From contig CP097573.1 of assembly GCA_000492175.2 (NCBI GenBank), forward strand, positions 3,162,001 through 3,226,000: a DNA stretch of 64,000 bases. Direction: 5' to 3'. The DNA comes from Firmicutes bacterium ASF500. Its GTDB lineage: Bacteria; Bacillota; Clostridia; Oscillospirales; Oscillospiraceae. The position numbers were made by a program, and so were the translations under genes. The notes under the pieces are model-generated. The model was given only the letters and a program-made list of their open reading frames with translations, was not told where the DNA came from and made no database searches. Shown one piece after another: positions 26,959 through 34,240 of this stretch (position 1 is its first letter; the number at the start of each line of letters is the position of its first letter).

Positions 26959-27105
26959 ATGGGACAGACAGATAAGCAGTTCAATGGCTTTCTGAGAGTC
27001 ATTATCCGGGATCTGAAGGATTCAATCGCTGAGCCTGACCCAGATAAGAAGCAGAAAATGCTGGAAGCCCTTCTGAGCGATTTGCAGACCACACTGGAGG
27101 ATTAA
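26959..27105 (+). CDS. Small acidic protein (48 aa), unknown
   Basis: The sequence is MGQTDKQFNGFLRVIIRDLK followed by DSIAEPDPDKKQKMLEALLS and DLQTTLED, with AAGGAGG 8 bases before the ATG and a perfect sigma-A promoter. Two amphipathic helices separated by an acidic/Pro turn are likely; there is no membrane segment or Cys. It lies between topA and trmFO. I do not recognise the family, but promoter, ribosome site and clean codon use make it a real, probably well expressed gene. Confidence 0.7.
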   Translation: MGQTDKQFNGFLRVIIRDLKDSIAEPDPDKKQKMLEALLSDLQTTLED

Positions 27106-27159
27106 AGTCGTGGGGCGGCGGCCAGCCGTCCCACTCAATTTTCTGGAAGAGGAACGACT

Positions 27160-28467
27160 ATGGAAAAAGTAATCGTCATCGGCGCGGGCCTGGCGGGGAG
27201 CGAGGCCGCGTGGCAGCTGGCCCGGCGGGGGATTCCCGTGGAGCTGCGGGAGATGAAGCCCGCAAAAATGTCCCCCGCCCACCACACGAAATATTTCGGG
27301 GAACTGGTGTGCTCCAACTCCCTGCGCTCCGACCAGCTGGAGAACGCGGTGGGCCTGCTCAAGGAGGAGCTGCGCCGGTGCGGCTCTCTCATCATGTCCT
27401 GCGCCGACGCCCACCGGGTAGAGGCGGGGGGGGCCCTGGCGGTGGACCGCCACGCCTTTGCCGCCGCCATCACAGAGAAAATCAAAGACCACCCCAATAT
27501 CACCGTGGTGGAGGGGGAGGTCAGGTCAATCCCGGCGGAGGGAAACGTCATCATCGCCACCGGCCCGCTGACCAGCGAGGCCTTGTCGGAGAAGATCGGG
27601 GAGCTGTTCCCCGATAGTAAGTACCTCAATTTCTTCGACGCCGCCGCCCCCCTGGTCACCTTCGACAGCATCGACATGGACAGCGCCTGGTTCGCCTCCC
27701 GGTACGACCGGGGGACCCCCGACTACATCAACTGCCCCCTGACGGCGGAGGAATACGACGCCTTTTGGACCGAGCTGACCCAGGCCCAGGAGGCGGAGGT
27801 CCACGGGTTTGAGGACGCCGGCGTGTTCGAAGGCTGTATGCCTGTGGAGGTGATGGCCCGCCGGGGGCGGGACACCCTCTGCTACGGCCCCTTGAAGCCG
27901 GTGGGCCTGAAGGACCCCAAGACGGGGAAGGAGCCCTTCGCCGTGGTCCAGCTCCGGAAGGATAACGCCCAGGGGTCCATCTACAACATGGTGGGCTTCC
28001 AGACCCACCTGCGCTTCCCCGAGCAGAAGCGGGTCTTTTCCATGATTCCCGCCCTGAAAAACGCGGAGTACGTCCGGTATGGGGTGATGCACCGGAACAC
28101 CTTCCTGGACTCCCCCCGGCTGTTGGACCGGTACTACCGGGTGCGGGGACAGGAGCGGCTCATGTTCGCGGGGCAGATCACCGGGGTGGAGGGCTATGTG
28201 GAGTCCACCGCCTCGGGCTGTCTGGCTGCTGTGGAGCTGGCCCGGCGGCTGGAGGGGAGGGAGCCGGTCAATTTCCCCCGGGAGACCGCAATGGGCGCAT
28301 TGGCCCTTTACATCAGCGACCAAAGTGTGGTAAACTTTCAACCGATGAATATCAACTTCGGCCTGATCCCTCAGCTGGGCTACCGGGTGAAGGGCAAGCG
28401 GAACAAGAACGCCGAAATCTCCCGGCGGGCCCTGGAGGCGCTGGGCAAATTGGAAATCGAGACGTAG
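27160..28467 (+). CDS. trmFO: tRNA m5U54 methyltransferase TrmFO (folate/FAD-dependent)
   Basis: A 435-residue flavoprotein using methylenetetrahydrofolate to form 5-methyluridine-54 in tRNA. The N-terminal FAD site is 'VIVIGAGLAGSEAAWQLARRGIPVELREM'. 'ELVCSNSLRSDQLENAVGLLKEEL' and 'CADAHRVEAGGALAVDR' are TrmFO-specific, and the C-terminal 'GQITGVEGYVESTASGCLAA' closes the FAD fold. The topA-trmFO order is typical for Firmicutes. The TAG stop is provided by the GTAGGG end of the repeat that follows. Confidence 0.96.
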   Translation: MEKVIVIGAGLAGSEAAWQLARRGIPVELREMKPAKMSPAHHTKYFGELVCSNSLRSDQLENAVGLLKEELRRCGSLIMSCADAHRVEAGGALAVDRHAFAAAITEKIKDHPNITVVEGEVRSIPAEGNVIIATGPLTSEALSEKIGELFPDSKYLNFFDAAAPLVTFDSIDMDSAWFASRYDRGTPDYINCPLTAEEYDAFWTELTQAQEAEVHGFEDAGVFEGCMPVEVMARRGRDTLCYGPLKPVGLKDPKTGKEPFAVVQLRKDNAQGSIYNMVGFQTHLRFPEQKRVFSMIPALKNAEYVRYGVMHRNTFLDSPRLLDRYYRVRGQERLMFAGQITGVEGYVESTASGCLAAVELARRLEGREPVNFPRETAMGALALYISDQSVVNFQPMNINFGLIPQLGYRVKGKRNKNAEISRRALEALGKLEIET

Positions 28468-28594
28468 GGACGCTTCACGAAGCGTCCGCCGCCGCACCGC
28501 CGTCGAGGGGCGGACGTACCGCCGCACCGCCACCGGGGGGCGGATGTACCGCCGCACGCAGTCGAGGGGCGGACGCATCGTGATGCGTCCCTAC
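28464..28594. repeat. GTAGGG...CCCTAC repeat with internal tandem units
   Basis: The outer arms GTAGGGACGCTTCACGAAGCG and GCATCGTGATGCGTCCCTAC are inverted. The interior holds three imperfect units of about 30-35 bp, each with CCGCCGCAC and GGGGCGGA. The left end overlaps the stop codon of trmFO. Confidence 0.8.
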
Positions 28595-28815
28595 GGGCGG
28601 GCCCATTGGTTCAGATTCAGCCCCAATTTCAGCCCGTGGGCGAAGGAGATGGAGTTGGCGGTTTCCAGCAGATCAAAGACCGGACCGGGCAGGTCGCCGT
28701 CCGGGAAGAGGGACAGGCTTTGACGAAGCAGATCGGCGTATTGAGGGTCATCCTCAAAGACGAGATGGCCCTGGTCCTGTTCGTTGATGAAAAATTCTTG
28801 TATTTGCTTTTCCAT
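28591..28815 (-). CDS. Small hypothetical protein (74 aa) divergent from an XRE regulator
   Basis: The sequence begins MEKQIQEFFINEQDQGHLVF and ends in 'ETANSISFAHGLKLGLNLNQ'. The closing helix with 'F.HG.KLG..L' resembles small Clostridia proteins of the DUF6809 kind that have an 'F..GF.LG..L' ending; this resemblance is tentative. The start is at 28815; a longer frame to 28830 is possible. A strong promoter on the minus strand (28848-28876) points at it. Role unknown. Confidence 0.6.
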   Translation of the reverse strand: MEKQIQEFFINEQDQGHLVFEDDPQYADLLRQSLSLFPDGDLPGPVFDLLETANSISFAHGLKLGLNLNQWARP

Positions 28816-28842
28816 ATGCAGCACCACCAAATATATAGATTA

Positions 28843-28876
28843 GCGATATTTTATCGCATATAGCGTAGTTTGTCAA
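28843..28876 (-). promoter_or_regulatory. Promoter and operator in the divergent XRE region
   Basis: On the minus strand: TTGACA (complement of 28871-28876), a 17-bp spacer and TAAAAT (complement of 28848-28853). A perfect dyad GCGATA-TTT-TATCGC (28843-28857) covers the -10, with further TAGCGTA half-site material at 28861. This is a likely operator for the adjacent XRE protein. Confidence 0.75.
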
Positions 28877-28887
28877 GGGGGTATTCT

Positions 28888-29118
28888 ATGCTTCATAAGG
28901 ATGTTTTTTGCATGAGGGTCAAAAAATTGCGAAAAGCCCGCAAAGAACAGCAGGTTGATCTGGCTGATGCAATCGGTGTAAAACAATCTACCATCAGCGA
29001 CATTGAAAATGGCCGCAGAACAACCTCCTTTGACAAATTAGCCGCTATCTGCCAGCACTACAACGTATCCGCCGACTACCTCCTGGGTCTGATCGACGAG
29101 CCCAGGCCGCTGGTCTAG
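28888..29118 (+). CDS. XRE-family HTH regulator
   Basis: A 76-residue single-domain Cro/CI-type regulator. The helix-turn-helix is 'VKKLRKARKEQQVDLADAIGVKQSTISDIENGRRTTSFDKLAAICQHYNVSADYLLGL'. The start is ATG 28888, six bases after AAGGGGG; a TTG at 28870 is less likely. It is divergent from a 74-residue unknown gene, with a palindrome in between, so it probably regulates that gene and itself. Confidence 0.88.
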   Translation: MLHKDVFCMRVKKLRKARKEQQVDLADAIGVKQSTISDIENGRRTTSFDKLAAICQHYNVSADYLLGLIDEPRPLV

Positions 29119-29124
29119 GAAGAA

Positions 29125-29395
29125 AGGCTCCTTTTGAAAGGAGCTGTCAGCGAAGCTGACTGAGGATTGCGTTTCGCCGCAGGCGAAACATACGAAGTAA
29201 ATGCGTGTAGGGCGCGACGACCCCGGCGCGCCGTTCTCCCGAGAGCGCCCGCTTTCCGTGGGCGGCGGGCCGAGTCGTCCCGCCCTACAGAGGGCTCAAA
29301 ACCCTCGTTTGCTTCGCATATTTTGGCTTCGCCAAAATGCAATCCTCCGCCCCAGTTTGCGAACTGGGGCACCTCCTTTCAAAAGGAGGCTTTTG
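29125..29395. repeat. Composite palindromic repeat with a second palindrome nested inside
   Basis: The outer element has a left end AAGGCTCCTTTTGAAAGGAG and a right end CTCCTTTCAAAAGGAGGCTTTT, with GAGGATTGC (29161) matched by GCAATCCTC (29339). Inside are the small dyads GTTTCGCCGCAGGCGAAAC and TTTTGGCTTCGCCAAAA. A complete GTAGGG...CCCTAC element (29207-29288) sits in its centre. It fills the whole gap between the XRE gene and plsX. No stop codon interrupts the plsX frame through most of it. Confidence 0.8.
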
Positions 29396-29439
29396 GGAGG
29401 AAACCTGTAAACACCGCCGCAGAACAGAAAGGAAATACC

Positions 29440-30477
29440 ATGAAAATCATTGTAGACGCCATGGGCGGGGACAACGCGCCCCAGGCCCCGGTAATGGGGG
29501 CCATTCAGGCTAACCGGGAATACGGGGTGGACATCATTCTGGTGGGCAGGGGGGAGGAAATCCTCAAAACCCTGGCCAACAACGGGATCAGCGACCTGCC
29601 CTCCGGGGTGGCGGTGAGCCACGCCAGCGAGGTGGTGGAGATGTGCGACGACCCGGCCACCGCCTTCCGCAAGAAAAAGGACTCCTCCCTCACGGTGGGG
29701 CTGAACCTGTTGAAGGACGGCACGGGGGACGCCTTTGTCTCCGCCGGGTCCACCGGGGCCCTGCTGTCCGGGGCCACCCTGGTAGCCAAGCGGATCAAGG
29801 GCATCCGCCGGGCGGCGCTGGCCCCCGTGGTGCCCACGGGGAACGGGGGCGCGGTCCTTATCGACTGCGGGGCCAACGCCGAGTGTCCCCCGGAATATTT
29901 GCTCCAGTTCGCCTATATGGGCTCCTACTACGCAGAGAAGGTGCTGGGCCGTCCCAGCCCCAAGGTGGGCCTGCTCAACATCGGCACCGAGCCCTCCAAG
30001 GGCACCACCCTGCAAACCACCGTCCACCCCATGCTGGAGGCGGCGGCGGAGGCCGGGCGGATCAACTTCGTGGGCAATGTGGAGGCCCGGGAGGCGGTGG
30101 AGGGCGCGGTGGACGTCATCGTGGCCGACGGCTACTCGGGCAACATCTTCCTCAAGACCATGGAGGGCACCGGAATTTTCCTGGCCCGGGAGATGAAGCG
30201 GATGTTTAAGAAAAGCCTCGTCACAAAGCTGGCCGCCCTGCTGGTGTCCGGCGGGCTGAGGGACTTTAAAAAGCTGATGGACTCCAACGAGGTGGGGGGC
30301 ACCGCCCTGGTGGGCATCTCCAAGCCCGTCATCAAGGCCCACGGCTCCTCCAACGCCTACGCCATCCAGAACGCCGTCCGCCAGGCCAGGGATTTTGCCG
30401 CCTCCGGCATGATCGAGAGTATTCAGCAAAATATCGACCTCATGCGGCTGGATCCCCCGATGGCTTCCAAGGAGTGA
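29440..30477 (+). CDS. plsX: Phosphate acyltransferase PlsX
   Basis: A 345-residue peripheral enzyme making acyl-phosphate from acyl-ACP for phosphatidic acid synthesis. It starts at ATG 29440 after AGAAAGGAAA with 'MKIIVDAMGGDNAPQAPVMGA'. Other family blocks are 'DSSLTVGLNLLKDGTGDAFVSAGSTGALLSGATL', 'GLLNIGTEPSKG', 'NFVGNVEAREA' and 'VIVADGYSGNIFLKTMEG'. The usual neighbours fabD, acpP and rnc are not present; the gene stands alone between repeats and a PH-like gene. Confidence 0.95.
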   Translation: MKIIVDAMGGDNAPQAPVMGAIQANREYGVDIILVGRGEEILKTLANNGISDLPSGVAVSHASEVVEMCDDPATAFRKKKDSSLTVGLNLLKDGTGDAFVSAGSTGALLSGATLVAKRIKGIRRAALAPVVPTGNGGAVLIDCGANAECPPEYLLQFAYMGSYYAEKVLGRPSPKVGLLNIGTEPSKGTTLQTTVHPMLEAAAEAGRINFVGNVEAREAVEGAVDVIVADGYSGNIFLKTMEGTGIFLAREMKRMFKKSLVTKLAALLVSGGLRDFKKLMDSNEVGGTALVGISKPVIKAHGSSNAYAIQNAVRQARDFAASGMIESIQQNIDLMRLDPPMASKE

Positions 30478-30486
30478 AATAACCTC

Positions 30487-30515
30487 TTGCGCGGGGTTGA
30501 AATGTGGAGTAAAAT
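30487..30515 (+). promoter_or_regulatory. Possible promoter of the PH-like gene
   Basis: TTGCGC (30487-30492), a 17-bp spacer and TAAAAT (30510-30515), 36 bp ahead of the ATG. The -35 is weak. Confidence 0.5.
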
Positions 30516-30550
30516 AAAAACATCCAAAACTGTGTGAGGAGGAATTGATG

Positions 30551-30892
30551 ATGGCAAAACCGACCTTTGACCCCCGGCCAGGAGAGGAAATGTTCGCCCA
30601 GAAGGTGGGCTGTGACTGCTGGAAAATGCCCCAGGTTGTGGGGAAACGGCAGATTTCCGGCAAGCTGTACATGACCGACCAGCGGGTGGCCTTCCTGGCC
30701 TCCGGGCTGATGGGCACAGCGTCCGTCAGCTGGGAGATCGAGATGAAGGATATCGCCTCAGTGCGCACCTGCACCACCCCGCCCTGCTTCCCCTTCGGCG
30801 TGGAGATTACCATGCGGGACGGAAAAGTGTATCTGCTGGGCATTATGAAGCGGGACAAATATGTGTCTTGGCTCAACGAGCATATTTCCTGA
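30551..30892 (+). CDS. PH/GRAM-like domain protein (113 aa)
   Basis: A compact beta-rich protein without membrane segments. The middle 'GKLYMTDQRVAFLASG' is the 'G.L.LT..RL.F' strand-turn-strand signature of bacterial PH and GRAM domains. It is followed by 'WEIEMKDIASVRTC', 'FGVEITMRDGKVYLLGIMKRDKYVSWL', which fits the rest of the domain and its last helix. ATG 30551 lies 7 bases after AGGAGG; ATG 30548 is equally possible. It has its own promoter and terminator. Ligand and partner unknown. Confidence 0.7.
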   Translation: MAKPTFDPRPGEEMFAQKVGCDCWKMPQVVGKRQISGKLYMTDQRVAFLASGLMGTASVSWEIEMKDIASVRTCTTPPCFPFGVEITMRDGKVYLLGIMKRDKYVSWLNEHIS

Positions 30893-30900
30893 AAAAGCAC

Positions 30901-30936
30901 ACCGCCTCCCCGGCTGGGGAGGCGGTTATTTTATGT
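30901..30936. terminator. Bidirectional intrinsic terminator
   Basis: Stem ACCGCCTCCCC (30901-30911), loop GGCT, arm 30916-30926, then TTATTTTATG on the plus strand. The minus strand has GTGCTTTTTC after the stem, serving the convergent membrane-protein gene. Confidence 0.85.
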
Positions 30937-30937
30937 T

Positions 30938-31294
30938 TTACTCTTTAGGTTGACTTTTTATTACACAGATAAGGTTGATTATTCCAAGGATTAAGCACCA
31001 TGCGGCCCAAATATTTAAATCAGAGTAAGAGCCTGCATTTGCAAAACCAATTACTGCGGCCAGCGCAAAGACGATAAAAGCGGCAATTGACCCACCCTTG
31101 CCTGTTGAATTTCGAGTAGCCACCTGGATAATGCCTCCAGCCAGCATGAAAAAGGCAAGCAGAGCGCCAGCAGTTCCGCTAACTTCTCCGTTTTGAGACA
31201 GTGCATTTCCCAATCCGGCGGCGCATGATTGGAACAGCACAAAAGCGGTTAAAACCATGCAAATGATTCCTGTAATCAATTTTGTTGTTCTCAC
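30938..31294 (-). CDS. Small polytopic membrane protein (118 aa)
   Basis: Four predicted membrane segments: 'LITGIICMVLTAFVLFQSCAAGL', 'AGALLAFFMLAGGIIQVA', 'GSIAAFIVFALAAVIGFANAG' and 'IWAAWCLILGIINLICVI'. The N-terminal MRTTK can act as a signal anchor. GGGAGGAAAT precedes the start on the minus strand. Base composition is more AT-rich than that of the flanking genes, which, with the neighbouring XRE gene, suggests a small acquired islet. No family recognised; resembles small four-helix DUF-type membrane proteins of Firmicutes. Confidence 0.65.
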   Translation of the reverse strand: MRTTKLITGIICMVLTAFVLFQSCAAGLGNALSQNGEVSGTAGALLAFFMLAGGIIQVATRNSTGKGGSIAAFIVFALAAVIGFANAGSYSDLNIWAAWCLILGIINLICVIKSQPKE

Positions 31295-31449
31295 TTTATT
31301 TCCTCCCTTTTAATCTTTAACCGACATCATAAGATGCTCTCCAATAAAATAACATATATTTTTCGACTAGTCAATATATAATAACAATATTTACATTACT
31401 AATGTCAAATATTTTTTGGTTATCATTTGTTTATAACGAGGTGATGACC

Positions 31450-31758
31450 GTGTATGAGGAGTTTGTGAGAAAGAGGATTACACAGCTTCGATTGAAAAAA
31501 GGAATATCTGAATATAAAATGAGCTATGATTTAGGGCATAGCCGTGGATATATTTATAACATCTCTTCAGGGAAGGCATTGCCCCCGTTAAAAGAGTTCT
31601 TTGTTATTTGTGATTATTTTGGGCTGACACCCCAACAGTTTTTTGATGAGGGCACGCAGAATCCAGAATTGGTTCAAAAGGCAATAGAGGGGCTTCGACA
31701 GATGGATGAAAGTGATTTGCTGATGTTGTTGGGCATTATTAACCGAATGCTGAAATAA
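31450..31758 (+). CDS. XRE-like HTH protein (about 102 aa)
   Basis: Helix-turn-helix region 'VRKRITQLRLKKGISEYKMSYDLGHSRGYIYNISSGKALPPLKEFFVICDYFGLTPQQFFDEG', followed by a helical tail 'LVQKAIEGLRQMDESDLLMLLGIINRML'. This tailed version is common in gut Clostridia. I prefer GTG 31450, six bases after GAGGTG; ATG 31444 overlaps too closely. Codon use is distinctly AT-rich compared with plsX and spoVAD. Target unknown. Confidence 0.75.
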   Translation: MYEEFVRKRITQLRLKKGISEYKMSYDLGHSRGYIYNISSGKALPPLKEFFVICDYFGLTPQQFFDEGTQNPELVQKAIEGLRQMDESDLLMLLGIINRMLK

Positions 31759-31770
31759 AGATGAATGGAC

Positions 31771-31815
31771 AAAAGCAGACCGCCTTTCCAAAATGGAGAG
31801 GCGGTCTGCTTTTGC
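31771..31815 (+). terminator. Intrinsic terminator after the XRE-like gene
   Basis: A 19-bp arm (31771-31789) pairs with 31795-31813 with one G-T mismatch, loop AAAAT. The A-run before it and T-run after it make it functional on both strands. Confidence 0.85.
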
Positions 31816-31862
31816 GGTTTGACCGGCACGGCAAAGGACAGTAGGCCTGGGGCCTTAAAATG

Positions 31863-31892
31863 CCCTCCGGAGAACTGCCATTCTCCGGAGGG
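31863..31892 (-). terminator. Stem-loop downstream of the spoVA genes
   Basis: Perfect 12-bp arms CCCTCCGGAGAA (31863-31874) and TTCTCCGGAGGG (31881-31892). On the minus strand it is followed by CATTTTAAGG, so it could end the spoVAD-spoVAE transcript. Confidence 0.65.
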
Positions 31893-31984
31893 CTGCCCTT
31901 TTGTGTTTCGCATAGAGTATTACCACTATCTTTGCTGACTTTATTATAGCACAGCGGCCCGATGGATGCAAGGAGAAAGTTTTG

Positions 31985-32341
31985 CTACGCTTTGGGCTTG
32001 GGCTTGCAGATGAGGGCCACCAGAAAGCCGAAGAAGATGGCGGCGGTGATTCCACCGGCGGCGGCTGTGGAGCCGCCGGTGAGGGCGCCGATGAGGCCGT
32101 CCTGACCCACCGCCTTTTTGACCCCCTTAGCCAGAAGATGGCCGAAGCCGGTGAGGGGCACCGTGGCCCCCGCGCCGCCCCAGTCCACCAGGTACTGATA
32201 CACCCCCACGCCGCTGAGAATCACCCCGGCGGTGACGTAGGACACCAGAATCTTGGCGGGAGTGAGGGGGGTTTTGTCAATGAGCACCTGCCCGATGACG
32301 CACAGGATGCCTCCGCAGAGAAACGCGTTGAAATATTCCAT
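31985..32341 (-). CDS. spoVAE: Stage V sporulation protein AE (SpoVAEB)
   Basis: A 118-residue membrane protein with four hydrophobic segments, starting 'MEYFNAFLCGGILCVIGQVLIDKT' and containing 'GVYQYLVDWGGAGATVPLTGFGHLLAKGV', the characteristic SpoVAE block. With SpoVAC and SpoVAD it forms the channel that moves calcium-dipicolinate into the forespore and out at germination. It is 9 bp downstream of spoVAD on the same strand and is cotranscribed. Confidence 0.94.
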   Translation of the reverse strand: MEYFNAFLCGGILCVIGQVLIDKTPLTPAKILVSYVTAGVILSGVGVYQYLVDWGGAGATVPLTGFGHLLAKGVKKAVGQDGLIGALTGGSTAAAGGITAAIFFGFLVALICKPKPKA

Positions 32342-32350
32342 AAAATCACC

Positions 32351-33364
32351 TTATTTTGTCGTCGAAATAGCAATCGCATGGCAGATACCGGGGATGCTTT
32401 CCCCCTGAAAGGCGGAGGTGGGGGAGTGGAGGGCTCCGGTGGGGCAGAAGAGGATATTTTTCCATTTGCCCGCCTTCAGATTATTGAGGATATACCCGGT
32501 GAGCACCGAGGCACAGCACCCGCAGCCCGACCCGCCGCAGTGGACATCCTGATTTTTGATGTCGAAGAGCATGGCCCCGCAGTCGGCGTGGTTCTTCACC
32601 TGGATGCCGTCCTGACGGAGCAGCTCAATGAGCAGCTCACTGCCCAGTACGCCCAGGTCGCCGGTGAAGATCATGTCGTAGCTGCTGGGGGAGCGGCCCG
32701 TGTCCTGGAAATGGGCGGTGATGGTGGCGTGCGCGGCGGGAGCCATGGCCGCGCCCATGTTGTTGGTGTCGGTAACCCCCTTGTCCACGATCTTACCCAC
32801 GGTGACGTGGGTGATATAGGGCCCCGGGCCCTCCCGGGCCAGGATGGCCGCCCCGGCGGCGGTGGCCGTCCACTGGGAGGTGGGGGTCCGCTGGCCGCCG
32901 TACTCCAGGGGGGTGCGGTACTGCCGCTCCGCCGAACAGAAGTGGGAGGAGGCGGTCACCGCCGCCCACTCCCCAAAGCCGCCGTCCAGGGTCATGGAGG
33001 CCAGGGCCAGCCCCTCCCCCATGGTGGAGCAGGCTCCGTACAGGCCAAAGAAGGGCACCTGCTGCTCCCGGGCGGCGAAGGAGGAGCCGATGCACTGGTT
33101 TAAAAGGTCGCCGGCAAAGAGCCAGTCCAGGGCCGAGGCCGCCTGGCCCACCTTGTTCAGGGCCAGGGAGAGGGCCTGTTTCTGCATGGAGCTCTCCGAC
33201 TTCTCCCAGGTGGCCTCGCCGAAGGTGTCGTCCCCGTCGATATAGTCGAAGGTGTCGGCCAGGGGGCCCTCCCCTTCCTTCTTGCCCGCCACGTTGGCCC
33301 AAGCGGCCAGGGTGGGCGGGTTGGCCAGCGCCGCCGTCTGGGTCCCGATTTTTTTCGTTGTCAT
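32351..33364 (-). CDS. spoVAD: Stage V sporulation protein AD
   Basis: A 337-residue soluble, thiolase-fold protein that binds dipicolinic acid in the SpoVA channel. Family features are 'DTFGEATWEKSESSMQKQA', 'DLLNQCIGSSFAARE', 'FFGLYGACSTMGEGLALASM', 'TASSHFCSAERQYRTPLEYGGQRTPTSQWTATAAGA', 'FTGDLGVLG' and a Cys-rich 'HCGGSGCGCCASVL'. It is followed by spoVAE. spoVAC, normally upstream, is not here: the next gene is divergent ybeY. Confidence 0.95.
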   Translation of the reverse strand: MTTKKIGTQTAALANPPTLAAWANVAGKKEGEGPLADTFDYIDGDDTFGEATWEKSESSMQKQALSLALNKVGQAASALDWLFAGDLLNQCIGSSFAAREQQVPFFGLYGACSTMGEGLALASMTLDGGFGEWAAVTASSHFCSAERQYRTPLEYGGQRTPTSQWTATAAGAAILAREGPGPYITHVTVGKIVDKGVTDTNNMGAAMAPAAHATITAHFQDTGRSPSSYDMIFTGDLGVLGSELLIELLRQDGIQVKNHADCGAMLFDIKNQDVHCGGSGCGCCASVLTGYILNNLKAGKWKNILFCPTGALHSPTSAFQGESIPGICHAIAISTTK

Positions 33365-33424
33365 GCGTTCACGTCCCGTCTGTGATGTTTGCGGCTAGTT
33401 TTCCGCAAAGCGGAGAAAATATGT

Positions 33425-33453
33425 TTGACCTGGCAGAATATTTTTCGTATAAT
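33425..33453 (+). promoter_or_regulatory. Sigma-A promoter of ybeY
   Basis: TTGACC (33425-33430), a 17-bp spacer and TATAAT (33448-33453), 27 bp before the ATG, in the region divergent from spoVAD. I cannot confirm a sigma-G promoter for spoVAD in the same gap. Confidence 0.8.
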
Positions 33454-33479
33454 AGGCAGATAGAGAGGAGGGATAGCCT

Positions 33480-33983
33480 ATGGACCACGAGGTCTATATC
33501 GAAGCGGGCTATATGGATGAGGCAATGGAGGTCCCCCCGGCGGTGGAGGAGCAGATCCGCCGCTCTGTTCTGGCCGCTCTGGAGGCCGAGGAGGTGGACG
33601 TGCCCTGCGTGATTGCCGTGATCGTCACCGACGACGGGGTTATCCGGGAGACCAACCTGACCAACCGGGGGGTGGACCGGGCCACCGATGTGCTGTCCTT
33701 CCCCATGTTCCCCATGAAGCCCGGCGATAAGCCCCAGGCGGAGTGGGCGGACCCCGGCGCGGACAAGGTGTATCTGGGGGACATGATGATCTCCCTGGAG
33801 CGGGCCCAGGCCCAGGCGGAGGAGTTCGGCCACTCCCCCGAGCGGGAGGTGTGCTATCTGGCCGTCCACTCGGCCCTCCACCTGCTGGGCTACGACCACC
33901 TGGACGAGGGCCCCATGAAAGCCCAGATGCGCCAGCGTGAGGAGGCTATCTTAGAAAAGCTGGGGATTACCAGAGGAGATTGA
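33480..33983 (+). CDS. ybeY: Endoribonuclease YbeY
   Basis: A 167-residue zinc endoribonuclease for 16S rRNA 3'-end maturation and ribosome quality control. The metal site 'HSALHLLGYDHLDEGP' gives the H-x3-H-x5-H pattern; 'NRGVDRATDVLSFPMF' is the other family block. GAGAGGAGGG precedes the ATG. In Firmicutes ybeY sits in a block with era; here era is 1.1 kb downstream, separated by a toxin-antitoxin pair and two small membrane genes. Confidence 0.95.
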   Translation: MDHEVYIEAGYMDEAMEVPPAVEEQIRRSVLAALEAEEVDVPCVIAVIVTDDGVIRETNLTNRGVDRATDVLSFPMFPMKPGDKPQAEWADPGADKVYLGDMMISLERAQAQAEEFGHSPEREVCYLAVHSALHLLGYDHLDEGPMKAQMRQREEAILEKLGITRGD

Positions 33984-34021
33984 CGGCCACAGACCGCCTC
34001 TGCAAGGAAAGGAGTATTTTT

Positions 34022-34240
34022 ATGAGCAACCGGGAAAAATGTATCGCTATTCTGGACAGCTTCAGCGACGGCCAGCTTGCCAACATTGCCGCTATGCTCC
34101 AGGCGGCGAAGGACGCAATCAGCGAAGCGGCAGACGACGTTTTCTGTAATTCTCTGTATCTTGAATATGAAGCAGACCCGGACAAGGGCCAGACGGTCAG
34201 CCTGGAAGACGCCGCAAAATCCCTGGAGGTAGTTCTGTGA
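34022..34240 (+). CDS. Antitoxin-like protein of a RelBE-type pair
   Basis: A 72-residue acidic protein starting MSNREKCIAILDSFSDGQLANIAAMLQAAKDAISEAADD and ending 'TVSLEDAAKSLEV'. It has the helical, acidic C-terminus expected of a RelB/StbD-type antitoxin that wraps the toxin, but no clear DNA-binding motif. The start is ATG 34022, after AAGGAAAGGAG. Its stop overlaps the next start (GTGA), the coupling usual for toxin-antitoxin genes. The assignment leans on the neighbour. Confidence 0.7.
   Translation: MSNREKCIAILDSFSDGQLANIAAMLQAAKDAISEAADDVFCNSLYLEYEADPDKGQTVSLEDAAKSLEVVL

Noticed and set aside
28464..28594. CRISPR-like array
   Set aside because: The three internal units are imperfect, directly adjacent and lack unique spacers; the whole is an inverted-repeat element. 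No CRISPR array or cas gene is seen anywhere in the window.
33365..33424. Sigma-G promoter for spoVAD
   Set aside because: Expected by knowledge, but I found no convincing -35/-10 pair at a proper distance.
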